The position numbers and the translations under genes are program-made. A stretch of 64,000 nt of DNA from Pelobates cultripes (taxonomy: Eukaryota > Chordata > Amphibia > Anura > Pelobatidae), in contig OW240918.1 in the NCBI GenBank assembly GCA_933207985.1, forward strand, positions 20,033,673 through 20,097,672, read 5' to 3'. Shown one piece after another: positions 24,489 to 36,410 of the stretch. Under the pieces are notes generated by a model that made no database searches, had not been told where the DNA came from, and was given only the letters and a program-made list of their open reading frames with translations. How positions within the stretch are numbered: position 1 is the stretch's first letter; every line of letters begins with the position of its first letter.

Positions 24489-26182
24489 CACAAAAAAATA
24501 GAACAAATGCAGGCAAGCGTAGGATGTCTAACCAATCCTAGGCTGACTGCGTTGCCTGGAAATATAATATAGCGATGTAGCGTGCGAAAATATTAACTAG
24601 GGAATATATCCAATCTAACCCATCTAATAAAAAATATAGAATAGATATAACATAAATGCTAATATTCCTATGCTCACTAAAAGGGAAATGCACCAAAATC
24701 AAGATCTGGCAATATATCATATAAATATATAGAGGAGACTAAACTCCTATATACCAGCTTTAATCGAATACATATGCTAAATAGGAGAAAGTATACCTAT
24801 ATCTGTCTAATTGCCAGTGACTATCTTCTAAAGTGCAAAACCCCACAAATGCCTTATATCCATATATATATATAGTAAACAACCAAAGAGTAAATGGCTG
24901 CTAATAATATATGCCCTTGCAAAATTTATTTGTATTGAGTCCAGCCATATGTAAAATATTATAAAGACAGCAGACCTTAAACAATATACAGGAAGAGGTC
25001 TATAATAGTCAATAATAGAGAGAGACTCTTAAATATAGATATGAAGTAGAGAAAAGTTTGTATAAACTAATGGTCAGTCAAAAACAAACTGCCATATATT
25101 TATTAAGTTATCAAAGCCTCTCTCCCTGGTAAACTAGCTAGACAGGCATAGGAATATATTAGAAGGTAGAGCAAAAAAAAATATTAAGTGCAATTCATAG
25201 TGCTAAAGTGCCATTCAGTGCCCAGTGTAGAAATTGGCAAAACGCCCAACGCGCGTTTCGGTGCTTAGAGAGTGCACCTTCATCAGGGGCCAACTTACTA
25301 TTCGTAATGGTGTCTCTTAAATACCTTAAGTGCCCAGGTGTTCCTCCTCCCATCAGCCAATCTGTATATAGAAGATATGTTCCCCACGTGTGTATGATTA
25401 CCTACTCATACTTCCGTGTTGCGTCTACCGCCCACGTGATATCAAAGGGGCGGGGCCAACACGTCATCCGTCCTATTCCAGGACGGACACATTGATCCCG
25501 GGTATGCCCCTACATGTCATCAGGTAGGCGTGTCGATGCCTGACAGCCTAGGTGTCCGAAAGCTGTCTATCACTCGTGTGGGCGTGTTCAAGATGTAGCA
25601 TGCTTACATGATGTAAATACAAGCCTCTATTATCCGTCCTATCAATCGGTCTATGTTGGAGTGTCCACCATATGTCACATTATCCATATGGGAACCCTAT
25701 TATATTACCACTCATACTTCCGTGTTGCGTCTACCGCCCACATGATGTCAAAGGGGCGGAGCCAACACGTCATCCATCCTATTCCAGGACGAACACATTG
25801 ATCCCGGGTACGCCCCTACATGTAATCATGTAGGCGTATCAGTGCCTGGCAACCTAGGTGTCCGAGAGCTGTCTATCCCTCATGTGGGCGTGTTCAAGAT
25901 GTAGCATGCTTACATGATGTAAATACAAGCCTCTATTATCCATCTTATCGGCCGGTCTATATTGGAGTATCCACAATATGTCACATTATCCATCTGGGAA
26001 CCCTATTATATTATCACATATAGATAGACCTATAGATATGTCCAGATCATTCTGCATTAATATATTGATCTCATATTGAAAATGCCGAAGAGAGGGGGTC
26101 ATACAAATCATATCTAATAATGTTACCCAAGGCTAGATATAACGATACATATATGGTCTTAATTATATATATGTCTGTTTGT
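24489..26182. mobile_element. 1.7-kb unclassified element with 15-bp target duplication
   Basis: The block is bounded by two exact copies of taaacgtatatatgc (24474-24488 and 26183-26197). It starts cacaaaaaaatagaac and has a central GC-richer part with aacgcgcgtttcggtgctta and accttcatcaggggcc, a signature of abundant frog repeats. It contains a 306-bp tandem duplication and no coding frame. A 15-bp duplication suits a retroposed element; class not resolved. Confidence 0.75.
25404..26015. repeat. Two-copy 306-bp tandem repeat
   Basis: Units start with actcatacttccgtgttgcg at 25404 and 25710 and end near attatatta(c/t)cac. They differ at scattered sites (for example cacgtgat against cacatgat), so this duplication is older than the 199-bp one at 9608. 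Sits inside the 24489-26182 element. Confidence 0.92.
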
Positions 26183-26599
26183 TAAACGTATATATGCTAC
26201 GTTTATTTTAATATTAATGTATATGTAATTATATATGTATATTAATATTAAAACACACTTAGAATAATACTTATGTAAGTATGTGCATATGAAAGTACTT
26301 ATATTTTATAACGCTCATTTAGGAACCTATGTGATTGGATGGCTTTTTGTGTTGGAGTAAAAATAGGTTGACAACAGGCGTGCAGAGCCACAACAGCATC
26401 TACATGCATTTCTTTAACATTTCACATTGTGATAGTTTAGACGGCACATTTTTTATATTACATGAAGATATCAAGATATTAAACATCGTTGTTATGTTTT
26501 AACATGCTAAGCTATACATGTTTAGAACAGTGCTAGTTGCGCTAAAGATATGCATCGGGCTAGTTGTTTAAATGTATGTCACTGTAGTGCATTAAAATA

Positions 26600-26684
26600 A
26601 AAGTAAAAAAAAAAAAATGTTAAGTAAAATAAGATGGATGCATTATCCATCTTATTTTACTTAACATTTTTTTTTTTTACTTTT
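26600..26684. repeat. Long near-perfect hairpin, about 38-bp arms
   Basis: tgttaagtaaaataagatgg and its exact reverse complement, each extended by a run of A or T and a further aagt/actt, face each other across a 5-base loop (gcatt). Could extrude as a cruciform or form a very stable RNA stem. Confidence 0.92.
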
Positions 26685-26862
26685 TACTTTTTTTTCAACA
26701 ATGTTAGATTATTTAAATTTGTGTGGTTGGAACGTGGTAGCCTGATTTACAGTGTAGCAGAAGTTGGTTTGTGTATGGTGCCTGGACATGTTGTGTCGTG
26801 TATACATAGGCTGCAAGGTACTAAAGAACAAAAAGCATTGCTATATCCTGGCTAATATTCAA

Positions 26863-27630
26863 GGTGGCGTGGCAGTCGGCCAGCTCTCAGTGAGGTAGCA
26901 ACGTTCAGCCAACTCCCGTGATCTGTAAGGACCCAGCCTCTCCACCTAAGTCCTGGGGGGCTTCAGTGTTGCGGGTCGTGTTGTGCCATCTGCCCCACTT
27001 CTGCATAGCTGTCGGCGTGCCCATATTGTCTGCTGCTGTAGTGGCCCACCGGGCGGCGGTTCTCTTGCTTGTTGCTTGTCTTTCCAGTTTCAGGTGATCC
27101 GCAGGGTGGCCCAGAAGTGGCCACAGAGGTCTTCCCCGGCAGTATGGGTCGGGCTGTGGTGTTTGAGGGCTCATTTCTGGAGGCCTGCTCTAGTCGGCTG
27201 TGACAGTAGCTGGCTTGCTGTTGCCGCGCTTGGCGCATCCGCCATTTTGTGTGTCTCCGGGTCCGTGAGGTTTGGAAGCTTTGTAGAGCTCGTGCGGGCC
27301 AGAATCAGCACAGGTCCCTGGGGACCGGGTTAACCCCCACCGGTCCACGGGGTAGGTGATATGGGAGCACCCCCTCATCGGCCAGAGAACTGGAAGAGCA
27401 GCCGTCTCTCCTCTGCTCCCACCAGCACAGGCCGCAGGTCGCGATGCCGTCCACTTAGCACCGGGGACCCAAGTGTCGGGTATCCCCGGGTGCAGTTCAG
27501 TCTCCTGTTTTCGGTGATCGCGGTTAGCAGTCGATGTGCTCAGGTGATCGGGCGGTATGCCATGAATCTTGGCTCCAGACTCGGGAGCTTTCTCTTTACA
27601 CGTCTTGTCCACTCAGTAGTTAGGCTCCAC
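26863..27630 (-). mobile_element. GC- and CpG-rich block, probable L1-like 5' UTR/ORF1 start
   Basis: Base composition changes abruptly from AT-rich to GC-rich and back. On the minus strand it starts gggggtggagcc and contains an atggcggatgcgccaagc start-like site near 27240, as in the 5' regions and ORF1 starts of L1/Tx1-like LINEs. Open frames (26905-27174, 26963-27238, 27190-27612) overlap and lack conserved domains. It could instead be a CpG island, but there is no exon next to it. Confidence 0.45.
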
Positions 27631-27917
27631 CCCCGTAAAAATCTTTTTTATCTTATCTTTCATATATAATGATGTAGTTGGAAGATTGGACAGTAGATGG
27701 AGCTCTAGTGGATGTATATATAGTTATAACATAACATGTGAGGGGAAGGAGCTTTACCCTTGTTTTAAGGGGTTTGAATGAACATGAACATATTTTACTT
27801 GCTCTTATTGGGTTTATTTGTTTGGTAGCTTTTTGTTATCACTTTGACTCTAATTGCTCAGTGCTCCTAGTACGCCTTTTATTTATTTAGTTTTTGTTCA
27901 CTCTGACTCCATTGTTA

Positions 27918-28417
27918 AAGGGACACTATAGGCAACCATACCACTTCAGCTCATTGAAGTGGTCTTGGTGCAGTGTCCCTATTGTTATTAATCTAGCAAT
28001 GTAAAACATTGCAGTTTTAAAGAAACTGCAGTGTTTGCATTGCAGCACTAAGAGAGCCTCTAGTGGCTGTATACCAGAAAGCCACTAGAAGCACTTCTGG
28101 GATTTTACCCGGCTTTTGGTCCACTAACTGCTAAACGTCCTCATGCACTGCATGAAAACCCGATAGGAAAGCATTGATTCAATGCTTTCCTTTGGGGAGG
28201 GCCTTATGTGCTCGCAGTGTTCCAGACACATTAGCACCCCCATTGGATGAGGCTGGAGGAGGAGAACACTGAGCCGACATAGAGGGACTTTAGAGCTGGA
28301 ATTAATGTAAGTTCTAAAAGCTTTTTTAACCTTTTCAACACCTTGGGGCACTGAGACAGCGGGACACTATAGTCTTAGGAGTACAGTTTTGTATTCCCAA
28401 CGCTGTAATGTTCCTTT
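27918..28417. mobile_element. Palindromic MITE, 'aagggacactatagg' terminus
   Basis: The left end aagggacactataggcaacc and right end gctgtaatgttcctt lie next to TTA/TAA, the 3-bp duplication typical of PIF/Harbinger-type MITEs. Inner segments tctagtggctg/agccactaga and the gaagtggtcttggtgcagtg region recur in the fragment at 38225-38478. Confidence 0.75.
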
Positions 28418-28419
28418 AA

Positions 28420-31400
28420 GAGTTAATAACCACAAAGAGCACTGTACGTTAAAATAAGTTAATTCGGAAATCATCTCATGAGAATGAAAAATTTGATTTT
28501 GGACAATGTGAAACAACTATGCGAGACAACTCCTTCAAAATGAGCTTGATAAATAATTTTTTTATGAATATACACCTAACCAACCACAGCCTGTTCTCAT
28601 GAATAGACCCTTGTTTGTAAATACTGCTCATTTATTTTTATTCATGTACGCCTAGTCAAAAAATATAGCTAAAATTGTGTGATATTTTAAAAGCGATAAT
28701 TATAATCTTGCCTGTAGCTAATCACATTGTCACCAATCCTGAGGTTTTTTTTTTTATAATTCATAAGCCTTATGACACATTTTGACCCTATTTAATGTAT
28801 AAATAGTTCCAAACTGCCATTCCTGTTTATACATACGTGCATGTCCGCTATAATAATGCTATATAGTCTAAGGCCCGATTAGGTGACCCTGTTTTTCTTT
28901 CACTTTAACCCTAAATCGTTGGTAATAGAATCTAACCTATTATTCATTTAAACTGTGATGCAGAAGCACTTAGACTAGAAAAATTTGCATTCTGCAAATG
29001 AGGATTTGATGAGCAAAATGATAAGATATATGTTATGTAATCTGCACTATTTTGCAAGCAAATAAACAGCTCTTGAAATTGATAATTTTTAGAATATTTT
29101 ATCCTCAAATGTTTACACATAAATAATTAAAATGCATTAGCGGTGCCGCTTTTCGGGGGAAAAGAAGCATATTGAGAAAATAGTATAGTTGTGTTGCTTA
29201 AATTTGTAATTAACAAATTTATTACAGATTCTATTCGCTTGTTTAATATGCTGCATTCCGGAACAGCAACATGAATACACAATGGTGTGGAGAAGCTAAT
29301 TTTAAGACTTTGGTGAAATGAATGCCTTTTAATGTTGTATGTTTCTCTTATCTACATACCACATTATTGTAATAAGTACACTCAAGAATAATTTCTTTTC
29401 ACATATTTTTACAAATCTCGCCCTTATTTGCATGCGAGTAAGTTGTCAGCTTAAATCTTTGAAATGCAAAATATATCTCATTTCTATATTTCATCAAGGA
29501 GCCTTTCATGTTTAATAAATTACAACTTAGATCCTCCATGACTTTGTTTTTCATTAACTAAAAGCAAAAGGATACATTTAAAATCTTAATCAGAACCTGA
29601 AAGGGGATTTGCATGCCGTTGGTAGTTGTCTTTCTGCGGCCTATAATGTTTGAAAACTATTTTGTTGTACAAGGTTGCAAACAATGATGCTTTCATGTAA
29701 GTTTGCAACTCATGTTAGTGTGTTAATGATCGAAGTCAAATATTGAGTTAAATGTCTGGAATGTCATCAATGAATTGGAAATTATGAAGATCTGCAGAAC
29801 TACGACCTCACAATGGCTATTAAAAACATAGGGAAGTTGGAATGTTATAGTTTTAATACATTATTTAAATCTGGAACTCTAGTATCAATTTATATATACC
29901 CTTTGTTTTTCGAGGTATCCTGATAAGTGAATTGCCACTTGTGCTTATTTCCATTCCAAAACTTTTTATTTATTATTTAGTTTGCTAGTTAGTTTGTTTG
30001 CATTTATTTACTGGTATAGTCATGCAAATAAAACCTAAAAATCTTCTTCCCTTTCAGTGCACATGAAGAGCCATGTGCACATACCGCATCATGGGAAGAC
30101 ATCATGTGTGCATGCATGTGTAGAGCTTTGTAAAAATATGATGATCGTAGGTGTGGGCCAAGGAACATCCTAATGTAGGAGCCTGATTTTCTTTTCATTC
30201 CCTTCTTAAGTATCTTTGGGCACTTACATATAGATTTGATATAGAATGTTATGTTTCTGCAGAAAAAACACATGTCTATGTCTCCAAATACAAAATTATA
30301 ACTGGAACAAATGAGTATTTTGTACGTCATTTTTAATTCATGTTATCAGGCAGGTGCCTACTCTGTGAAAGTGTGGGGCAGATTGCTGGGAGAGTCCCCC
30401 AGTCAATCTGCCAGGACCCTTGCTGGTGTCGGGTCCTTAGGTCCCTGACCAAATGTCCAACTGGTCAGTTAACCCCTGTGTCATGCTTTGAATGGAAAAC
30501 ATCATGGAAGTTAAGAGTTGTGCAATATCCGGAGATCTATTTTTGTCCATCAGTGACCTAATGCAATGTGCTGCACACGCTGATGATAGTGGTGTTAATC
30601 ACCCAGAGGTACAGATGAGGTATGTATATTTTATACTTATCTCTCCTGTTTAGCCACACCCCCAGAAATGCCTTGTTAATCTCTCAGGGACCAATGAAAT
30701 GCCATGATGTCACCACAATCTGAACCTTTTGCTAATATGGGCTCTCCTGTTTATTTAACACTGACAATACTCTTCAGCTCTGTTAACATTCCATTTTTAT
30801 AGAGAAACTAAGGACTGGTATGCTATCCTTAAGTGGTTAAAAAGAAATGATCAAACAATATTTGCTTACTTTTTAATGCCCTACGTTCCTTTTTGTATTG
30901 CATAATTGTTCTACATATTTTGCTTTGGCAGATATTTTCTATTTTTCGCTCACAACTGGGAAAGACAACTTTCTTTCCCTCTGCTAGGAGAAACATATCT
31001 GTGAACAGCAGGGGGTTAACACTGTTAATTGAGGTGGGTGAAAAGTTCCTGCAAAGAGGAAATTCTCTCTTTTTTTCCATGTTTCTACTCCTGATCTCCC
31101 TATGTAATGCAGTAGAAGGACTGCCCCTCTGTCTAACACCGAAGGACAGCTGCGTTACAAGAAATGGTTATTCTAGAAAAAAGATTATGTAATCTGTCAA
31201 TCTTGAGGAATTGCAGGAATTTTATAATTAACTATGGAACATCTGAGGCAAAGAACGCCTTTCACACTGACTCTACTTATATTCGTTTTTTTGGATCACT
31301 GAATGAAGACTTGTATCCAATTGGAATTTATGAGCATCTGTTTCATGTATGAATTCTCCCTCTGGTTAGCCTGAGTTTCTGAATTTATTTCCTAGTTCAT

Positions 31401-32446
31401 TTCGCAAGAGGGTCTCAAAACATGTCACGACTGGCCTCTGTGTAATAAGGTGGGGCAGATCAGATTGGGAAAATGATATTCATAACAGCTGCCAACATTG
31501 CTTCTAGAACAGGCAATCCTTTAGGAAAACACCTCTATGGTTTCCTATATTAGCAAACGTTTGCATGAACCTGTTGCATTAACACTTTAAGAAATAAATG
31601 CATTCCACAAAACTCTGGAAGACAGTATGCACATTCCTGGGTGTGTGCATGCCTGGGTTTCAGATGGTTAATTTATGATAACCTTAAAACATATAAAAGA
31701 TATAGAAAAAACAAAAACAAAACATAAATAGATAGACAGACTGGCTGACAGACAGGCAGCAGGCAGACTTCTTTTTAAAAGAAAGATAAATACATAATAT
31801 AATCATTCCCATTTTTCACCCTGACCAACTTTTAATTATTTTCTTCTTCCTGTTCTTATCAATTGAAAGTTAGTCATTTTTTAGTATATTTATCGCTGTT
31901 AACCCCTGAGTGCCAATTGCATTACCCCATGACATTTTAGTATATTTTGTACTGCTATTTCTTTTTTTAATAGAAATATCTGTAAGCAGAAGGGACTGGG
32001 AAAGGACGAGGTGAAAAGAAATAAATCATTGTAGTCTCAGGAACAGTAATCCTCGTTGAGGATTTTGCCTGATTGATATAAATAACATCGTCCCCACCAT
32101 CTGTCCGAAGAGGGACCTTTCCAGTTAGTGTTAAGCTACAACGGCAGAATAATTAATGAATGGTGTCCTTTGTGCTGGTAATAAAGACAAGACAAATTAT
32201 GTTATAATCCAACTGCTGCTCATTTGTCACAGCCAAATAAAATGTCAAATAAAAGTGAGGGGGCTACTGTGTTTGTTTAATAGACTACAGGCTACCTGTT
32301 CCAATCCCCGCAACATATGAATGTCGTATCCAAAATAATTGCCATGAGTAAAAAGATGTTTATTGCATCCATATATTAACTTGTACTGGTAGATTAATAT
32401 TGTTGGTCACAGTAATAGAATACCAAGAGATGCCACCCTCCCACTT
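28420..32446. other. Mostly unique non-coding DNA
   Basis: The longest low-repeat stretch of the left half. No splice-flanked coding segment was recognised. Scattered octamer-like atttgcat motifs (near 29430 and 29610) and a GACA/GGCA-type tract at 31725-31770 are visible. A site resembling a TTAA-MITE end (gttaacccctgagtgcc) lies near 31898. Confidence 0.45.
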
Positions 32447-32481
32447 CTAATTAGATATATAGATACATAGATAGACAGACT

Positions 32482-32523
<42 letters not shown>

Positions 32524-32608
32524 CTGACAGACAGACAGACAGACAGACAGATAGGCTTACAGAGACAGAAACACAGAGACAGAGAGATAGACAGACACAT
32601 GCACATAA
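32447..32608 (+). repeat. (GATA)n/(GACA)n microsatellite
   Basis: Uninterrupted gata units, about ten at 32482-32520, pass into gaca units and then agagaca. The Leu/Ser/Tyr-rich frames on the other strand are array artefacts. Confidence 0.95.
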
Positions 32609-34650
32609 GGGTGAAGTGGGGAAAAGGTGGAAAAAATTGAGTACTGCATGCATCACTAACCAGCACTGATAGCAATGCAATAGGTGCTTTGTTTGTATAT
32701 TTTACAATAAAAAATGCAAAACAATTCTTATATTAAAATTGTTTTGTGAATTGTCTGTTTGCTGTAGGTGGTGTTTGTTTTGTTGATTTTTTCTGTACTT
32801 CCTGCAAGAGGCAATAAGTGACAGTTTTGCGTTTTGATTATACATTTTTTTCCCATCTCTAAGTACACAGAGAGGTGTACCTTTCGGGAATATCTTCTTA
32901 GTTAAAGCGTTCGTACTGTTAGATGTTTTGTTTGTTTGATTTATCTAAATACGACCCTGCATAAGTCGTGCCTAAAGCAAAAGCCTACAATTCTGTATAA
33001 ATACCTCAAACATTATGGGGTTACGGTACGCAGTTTAAAAGAAGCACCGTAACTAACGCGATTTACATAAAGATCTACAGAACCCGCAAACTCTAATGTC
33101 GTGGTAACTGCAACAAACGTATCTCACACTGGCCCTTATAATCAGTCTCCGTTAATTATTTTAGAAGCTCAGCTATGCCTACCCTTACTTCCTAGCACAC
33201 TCTGCTTAGATTCTATTTGCTTTCTGATTTAATAATGCCAAAGGAATCAGGCAAATATAAATTGCTGCTATTTTTAAGCAGCACAAAAATGTGTTACTGT
33301 TCTTGTCTTGACTTGGTGTACATAAATGCAGGCCGTTGCTAAGAGAAGCAATAAACACGGCCGAGATTTAGAAAGTTCCTTTGGGAATTACCTATGATAG
33401 AGGGCAGGGCTGCTCTTCCCCAGAACATGCTCCTGCTGTAAAAATTCACAAACCTGGCATTTAAACAGGCATCTGTCACTTGCTCTAATGCCAGTTCATA
33501 GTATACACACAAACATCTGCTTCCTTGCACAAAGGGAGACAGAACGCCTGACAGGTCTGTGTTAGCAGGATTCGCAATGCCAGTTTTTTATGCAAAAAAC
33601 CTTAATGCTTCCCGTCAAGCCATTAGAAGTGATACAATCAGCCCAGGCCCCATTAAGCCATCAGTGTCCACCTGTGATAAAGACGGCCATTTGTTTTCTT
33701 AAAGCCCACTTAATGTCTGCTTAACTCAATTTGTCAGGAAATGTAGAACAATTTCCTCACAGTCTGAAATTTGGTTGTAGTTCAAAGTCAAAAGGCCAGG
33801 TCTCGTATCATTCAAATGACACAATAAACAATCATCAAACCAAATAACCCCCGCCCCCCCATAACATTTAAATATGCTGTTATAATGCAGGTAAAACAAA
33901 TATATTTCAGATAATGATACTTTAGTCTGAGAAATCACCTAGCAGTGTGAGTGATATAAAATATATTGTTAAGCTCTTCATAATGAAACAAGGTAAAATA
34001 GCGGTATCGTGGCATAGTTTTTTTTTAATGATTAATGTGTTTAGTTCATAAACAAATGGGACAGGAAATTGAGTATTTTGGTTTTATTTTGGCACAATGC
34101 CAGAAGTAGGGAATTAGTTCTGGAACCTGCGTCATGTTTCAGGTGTCTTCCATTGACTGTTCTAAAAAGGAGAGCAGGAAACCGATTGCCCCCCAGGTTT
34201 GTTGTTATTTTTGGGCCATGTGCAACAGCAGCCATCCTAACATAGGGATAGTGCTGATTTTATGGCTGTGCCCCACTATCCTGACTTTTTGTGACATGAG
34301 GGAACAATCCCAAAAAAGTGTATCATTAGGTGTGCACATGCTACACTCAGTGGATGCCCTCAGTGGGCTGGACTGCTTGATTGTCAGGTTCCCTGACTTG
34401 ACAATAATTCAGGTGGACCAGCCCCCATTCCAGGCAGGACCACCCCTATGGGCAGCACCAGTGACTAAATTTGCATTACTGGCCTGCCCCCTTTAGCCCC
34501 TCCCACTGGTGTTACAGTTCACGGGAAGCTGATTTTGGGACCTATGCAACAGATATTTTTTAACTTGCAATTGTATACGTGGTCACAAGCAGCGAGCTAG
34601 TATTATGAGATTCAAAAGTGATTCTGGCCGACTTCAGCCACTGGACACCT
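32609..34650. other. Unique non-coding DNA, candidate regulatory stretch at 33540-33730
   Basis: No exon or repeat recognised. The 33540-33730 part has balanced composition and no repeat look, so it is a candidate conserved non-coding element, which cannot be tested here. Confidence 0.35.
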
Positions 34651-34654
34651 AGGC

Positions 34655-34935
34655 CTCAATCAGAGCAGGAGATAAGAAATTCTAAATTAAGCAGAATGTG
34701 CAATAAAGGAAGTTTAAACATTAAATCTCTCTTTACAGGAAGTGTTTAGGAAGGCTGTGCAAGTCACATGCACATCCTTCTAGGGAGCTGTGACTAGGGT
34801 TGCATAAGTACAGTGATTTAATTCATAAAAGGCAGAGAATTGAGCAGTGAGACTACAGGGCATGATCTATACACCCAAACTGCTTCATTAAACTAAAGTT
34901 ATTTTGGTGCCAATAGTATCACTTTGATGAAGATG
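34655..34935 (+). mobile_element. Right half of a palindromic MITE
   Basis: Segments ttacaggaagtgtttaggaa, ggctgtgcaagtcacatgca and attgagcagtgagactac match the right arms of the copies at 40602-41092, 45758-46800 and 56015-56540. The left arm is missing. Confidence 0.8.
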
Positions 34936-36225
34936 ACAAATGTTAAAACAACTTTTGAGCTCATTTCTAACTTTGGCAACACTATCAGCAGTAAATGATC
35001 AGATATTTTGGTCCAAGCTCAAAGGAATTTTGCAGTTCCTGCACATTGTTCAGGACACGATTTATACTGCATCTCTTCATTTTTTGGGGATGGAGATCAT
35101 TACATGACTACTGGAGTGAACTAAAGTCATTCTCATGTGCATAGTGATACTTTATCCTCCTTTAATTCCATAGCATATCCGTTTGAAAACGGGTACGCTA
35201 TGGAAGTAAAGGGAATAGATAAAAACCATAAACAACAACGCTTGAAGTATTCAGATTATACTTTTTTTTATTAATGGCTAATTTCTATAATTTGCAAATA
35301 ATGTTCTCCATGCAATTACACCATTACCATTAGCCTGTTCCATAGGCATAGTACCTGATGGATCCATGAATTCCTTCAACTTGCACCAAATTCCAACATT
35401 AACAATCCTATCAAAATGAAAGTCACTGGGATCATGAGTCTGAACTTAATAAAATATAAAAATGGAGCTAGAAATAAAGGCATCTTTAGGTGAATAGAGA
35501 TAGAACTGTACCACAGTGAAAAAGTCCTGGAAGTGAAGGAATATCATGAGAAAAGAAAATTAACAGAAGAAAAAGGACTGACATGTACGATGTGGGAATA
35601 ACGTCTAACAATAAAATTAGAGGGAGAGGATTGAAATTCGGTTGAGAGTGGTGTTGAGAAGAAGATTGGTAAGGTTGTTTAGTGATACTGATTGTATCTT
35701 AAAATTGAGACAGTGTGAAATTCGGGTAATATTTACTGATACTTTATTCTAATTATATTAAACCTTACTTGACCTAATCGCTTGAAAAGCCACCAGGGTG
35801 CACCATAACATTGACACGTTTGGTGTTTGCTGGCAGAATACAACTTCACTGAAATTTACTTCAGTGGTGGGCTGAGAAACCAATGTACAGATTGCATTGT
35901 GAGTTTGGGACCAGAACCTCTGTTTGAGAGTTGAATTGAAAAAAATGACCAGCACAGGAGTGCCTTATTCACCTTGTAACCTTAAACTGATGGAGTTTTT
36001 AAAAAGAAGAAATGTGACGCATTTTTGTCTTTTTTTACACTGGGAACAAAATTATTTCCCTATCAACCAATTTTACATAAAGGACGTCAGAATTGGCAGA
36101 GAAGTGTCACGATTTGATGAAAACATATAGAGGAAGTAGAAACCCTGGGGAAGTTTAAACAAATACAAGAACTTAAAAAGCGGGGAAGTGGGAAGTATTT
36201 ATTTATTCATGGCACATTCATTAAA
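34936..36225. other. Non-coding; hairpin at 35166-35203
   Basis: The only clear structure is ttccatagcatatccgttt facing acgggtacgctatggaa around gaaa. Otherwise AT-rich unique sequence. Confidence 0.5.
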
Positions 36226-36410
36226 GTGTTACATAGTTACATAGCTGAAAAGAGACATGCGTCCATCAAGTTCAGCCTTCCTCACATCTGTTTTTTGCTG
36301 TTGATCCAAAAGAAGGCAAAAAAAAAAAAAGCACTTCCAATTTTGCAACAAACTAGGAAAACAATTATATCTGAAAATGTACATCAGTTCCAGCCTGACA
36401 TATCCATCTA
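36226..36410 (-). mobile_element. CR1-like LINE, 3' end of a second subfamily
   Basis: Read on the plus strand, gttacatagttacatagctg, gcgtccatcaagttcagcct and gttgatccaaaagaaggc form a signature I recognise as a common amphibian CR1-like 3' UTR. The repeated acatagtt is its 3' tail, so the element lies on the minus strand. Confidence 0.75.

Noticed and set aside
27190..27612. 140-codon minus-strand open frame in the GC-rich block
   Set aside because: GC-rich DNA has few stops; no domain is visible and overlapping frames are similarly open. Treated as part of a retroelement 5' region.
32280..32320. tRNA-like ctgttccaatccccgc
   Set aside because: Only a loose T-arm resemblance; no A box, acceptor stem or cloverleaf could be drawn.
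32447..32680. Cys/Leu/Ser-rich open frames resembling membrane segments
   Set aside because: Antisense of GATA/GACA microsatellite.
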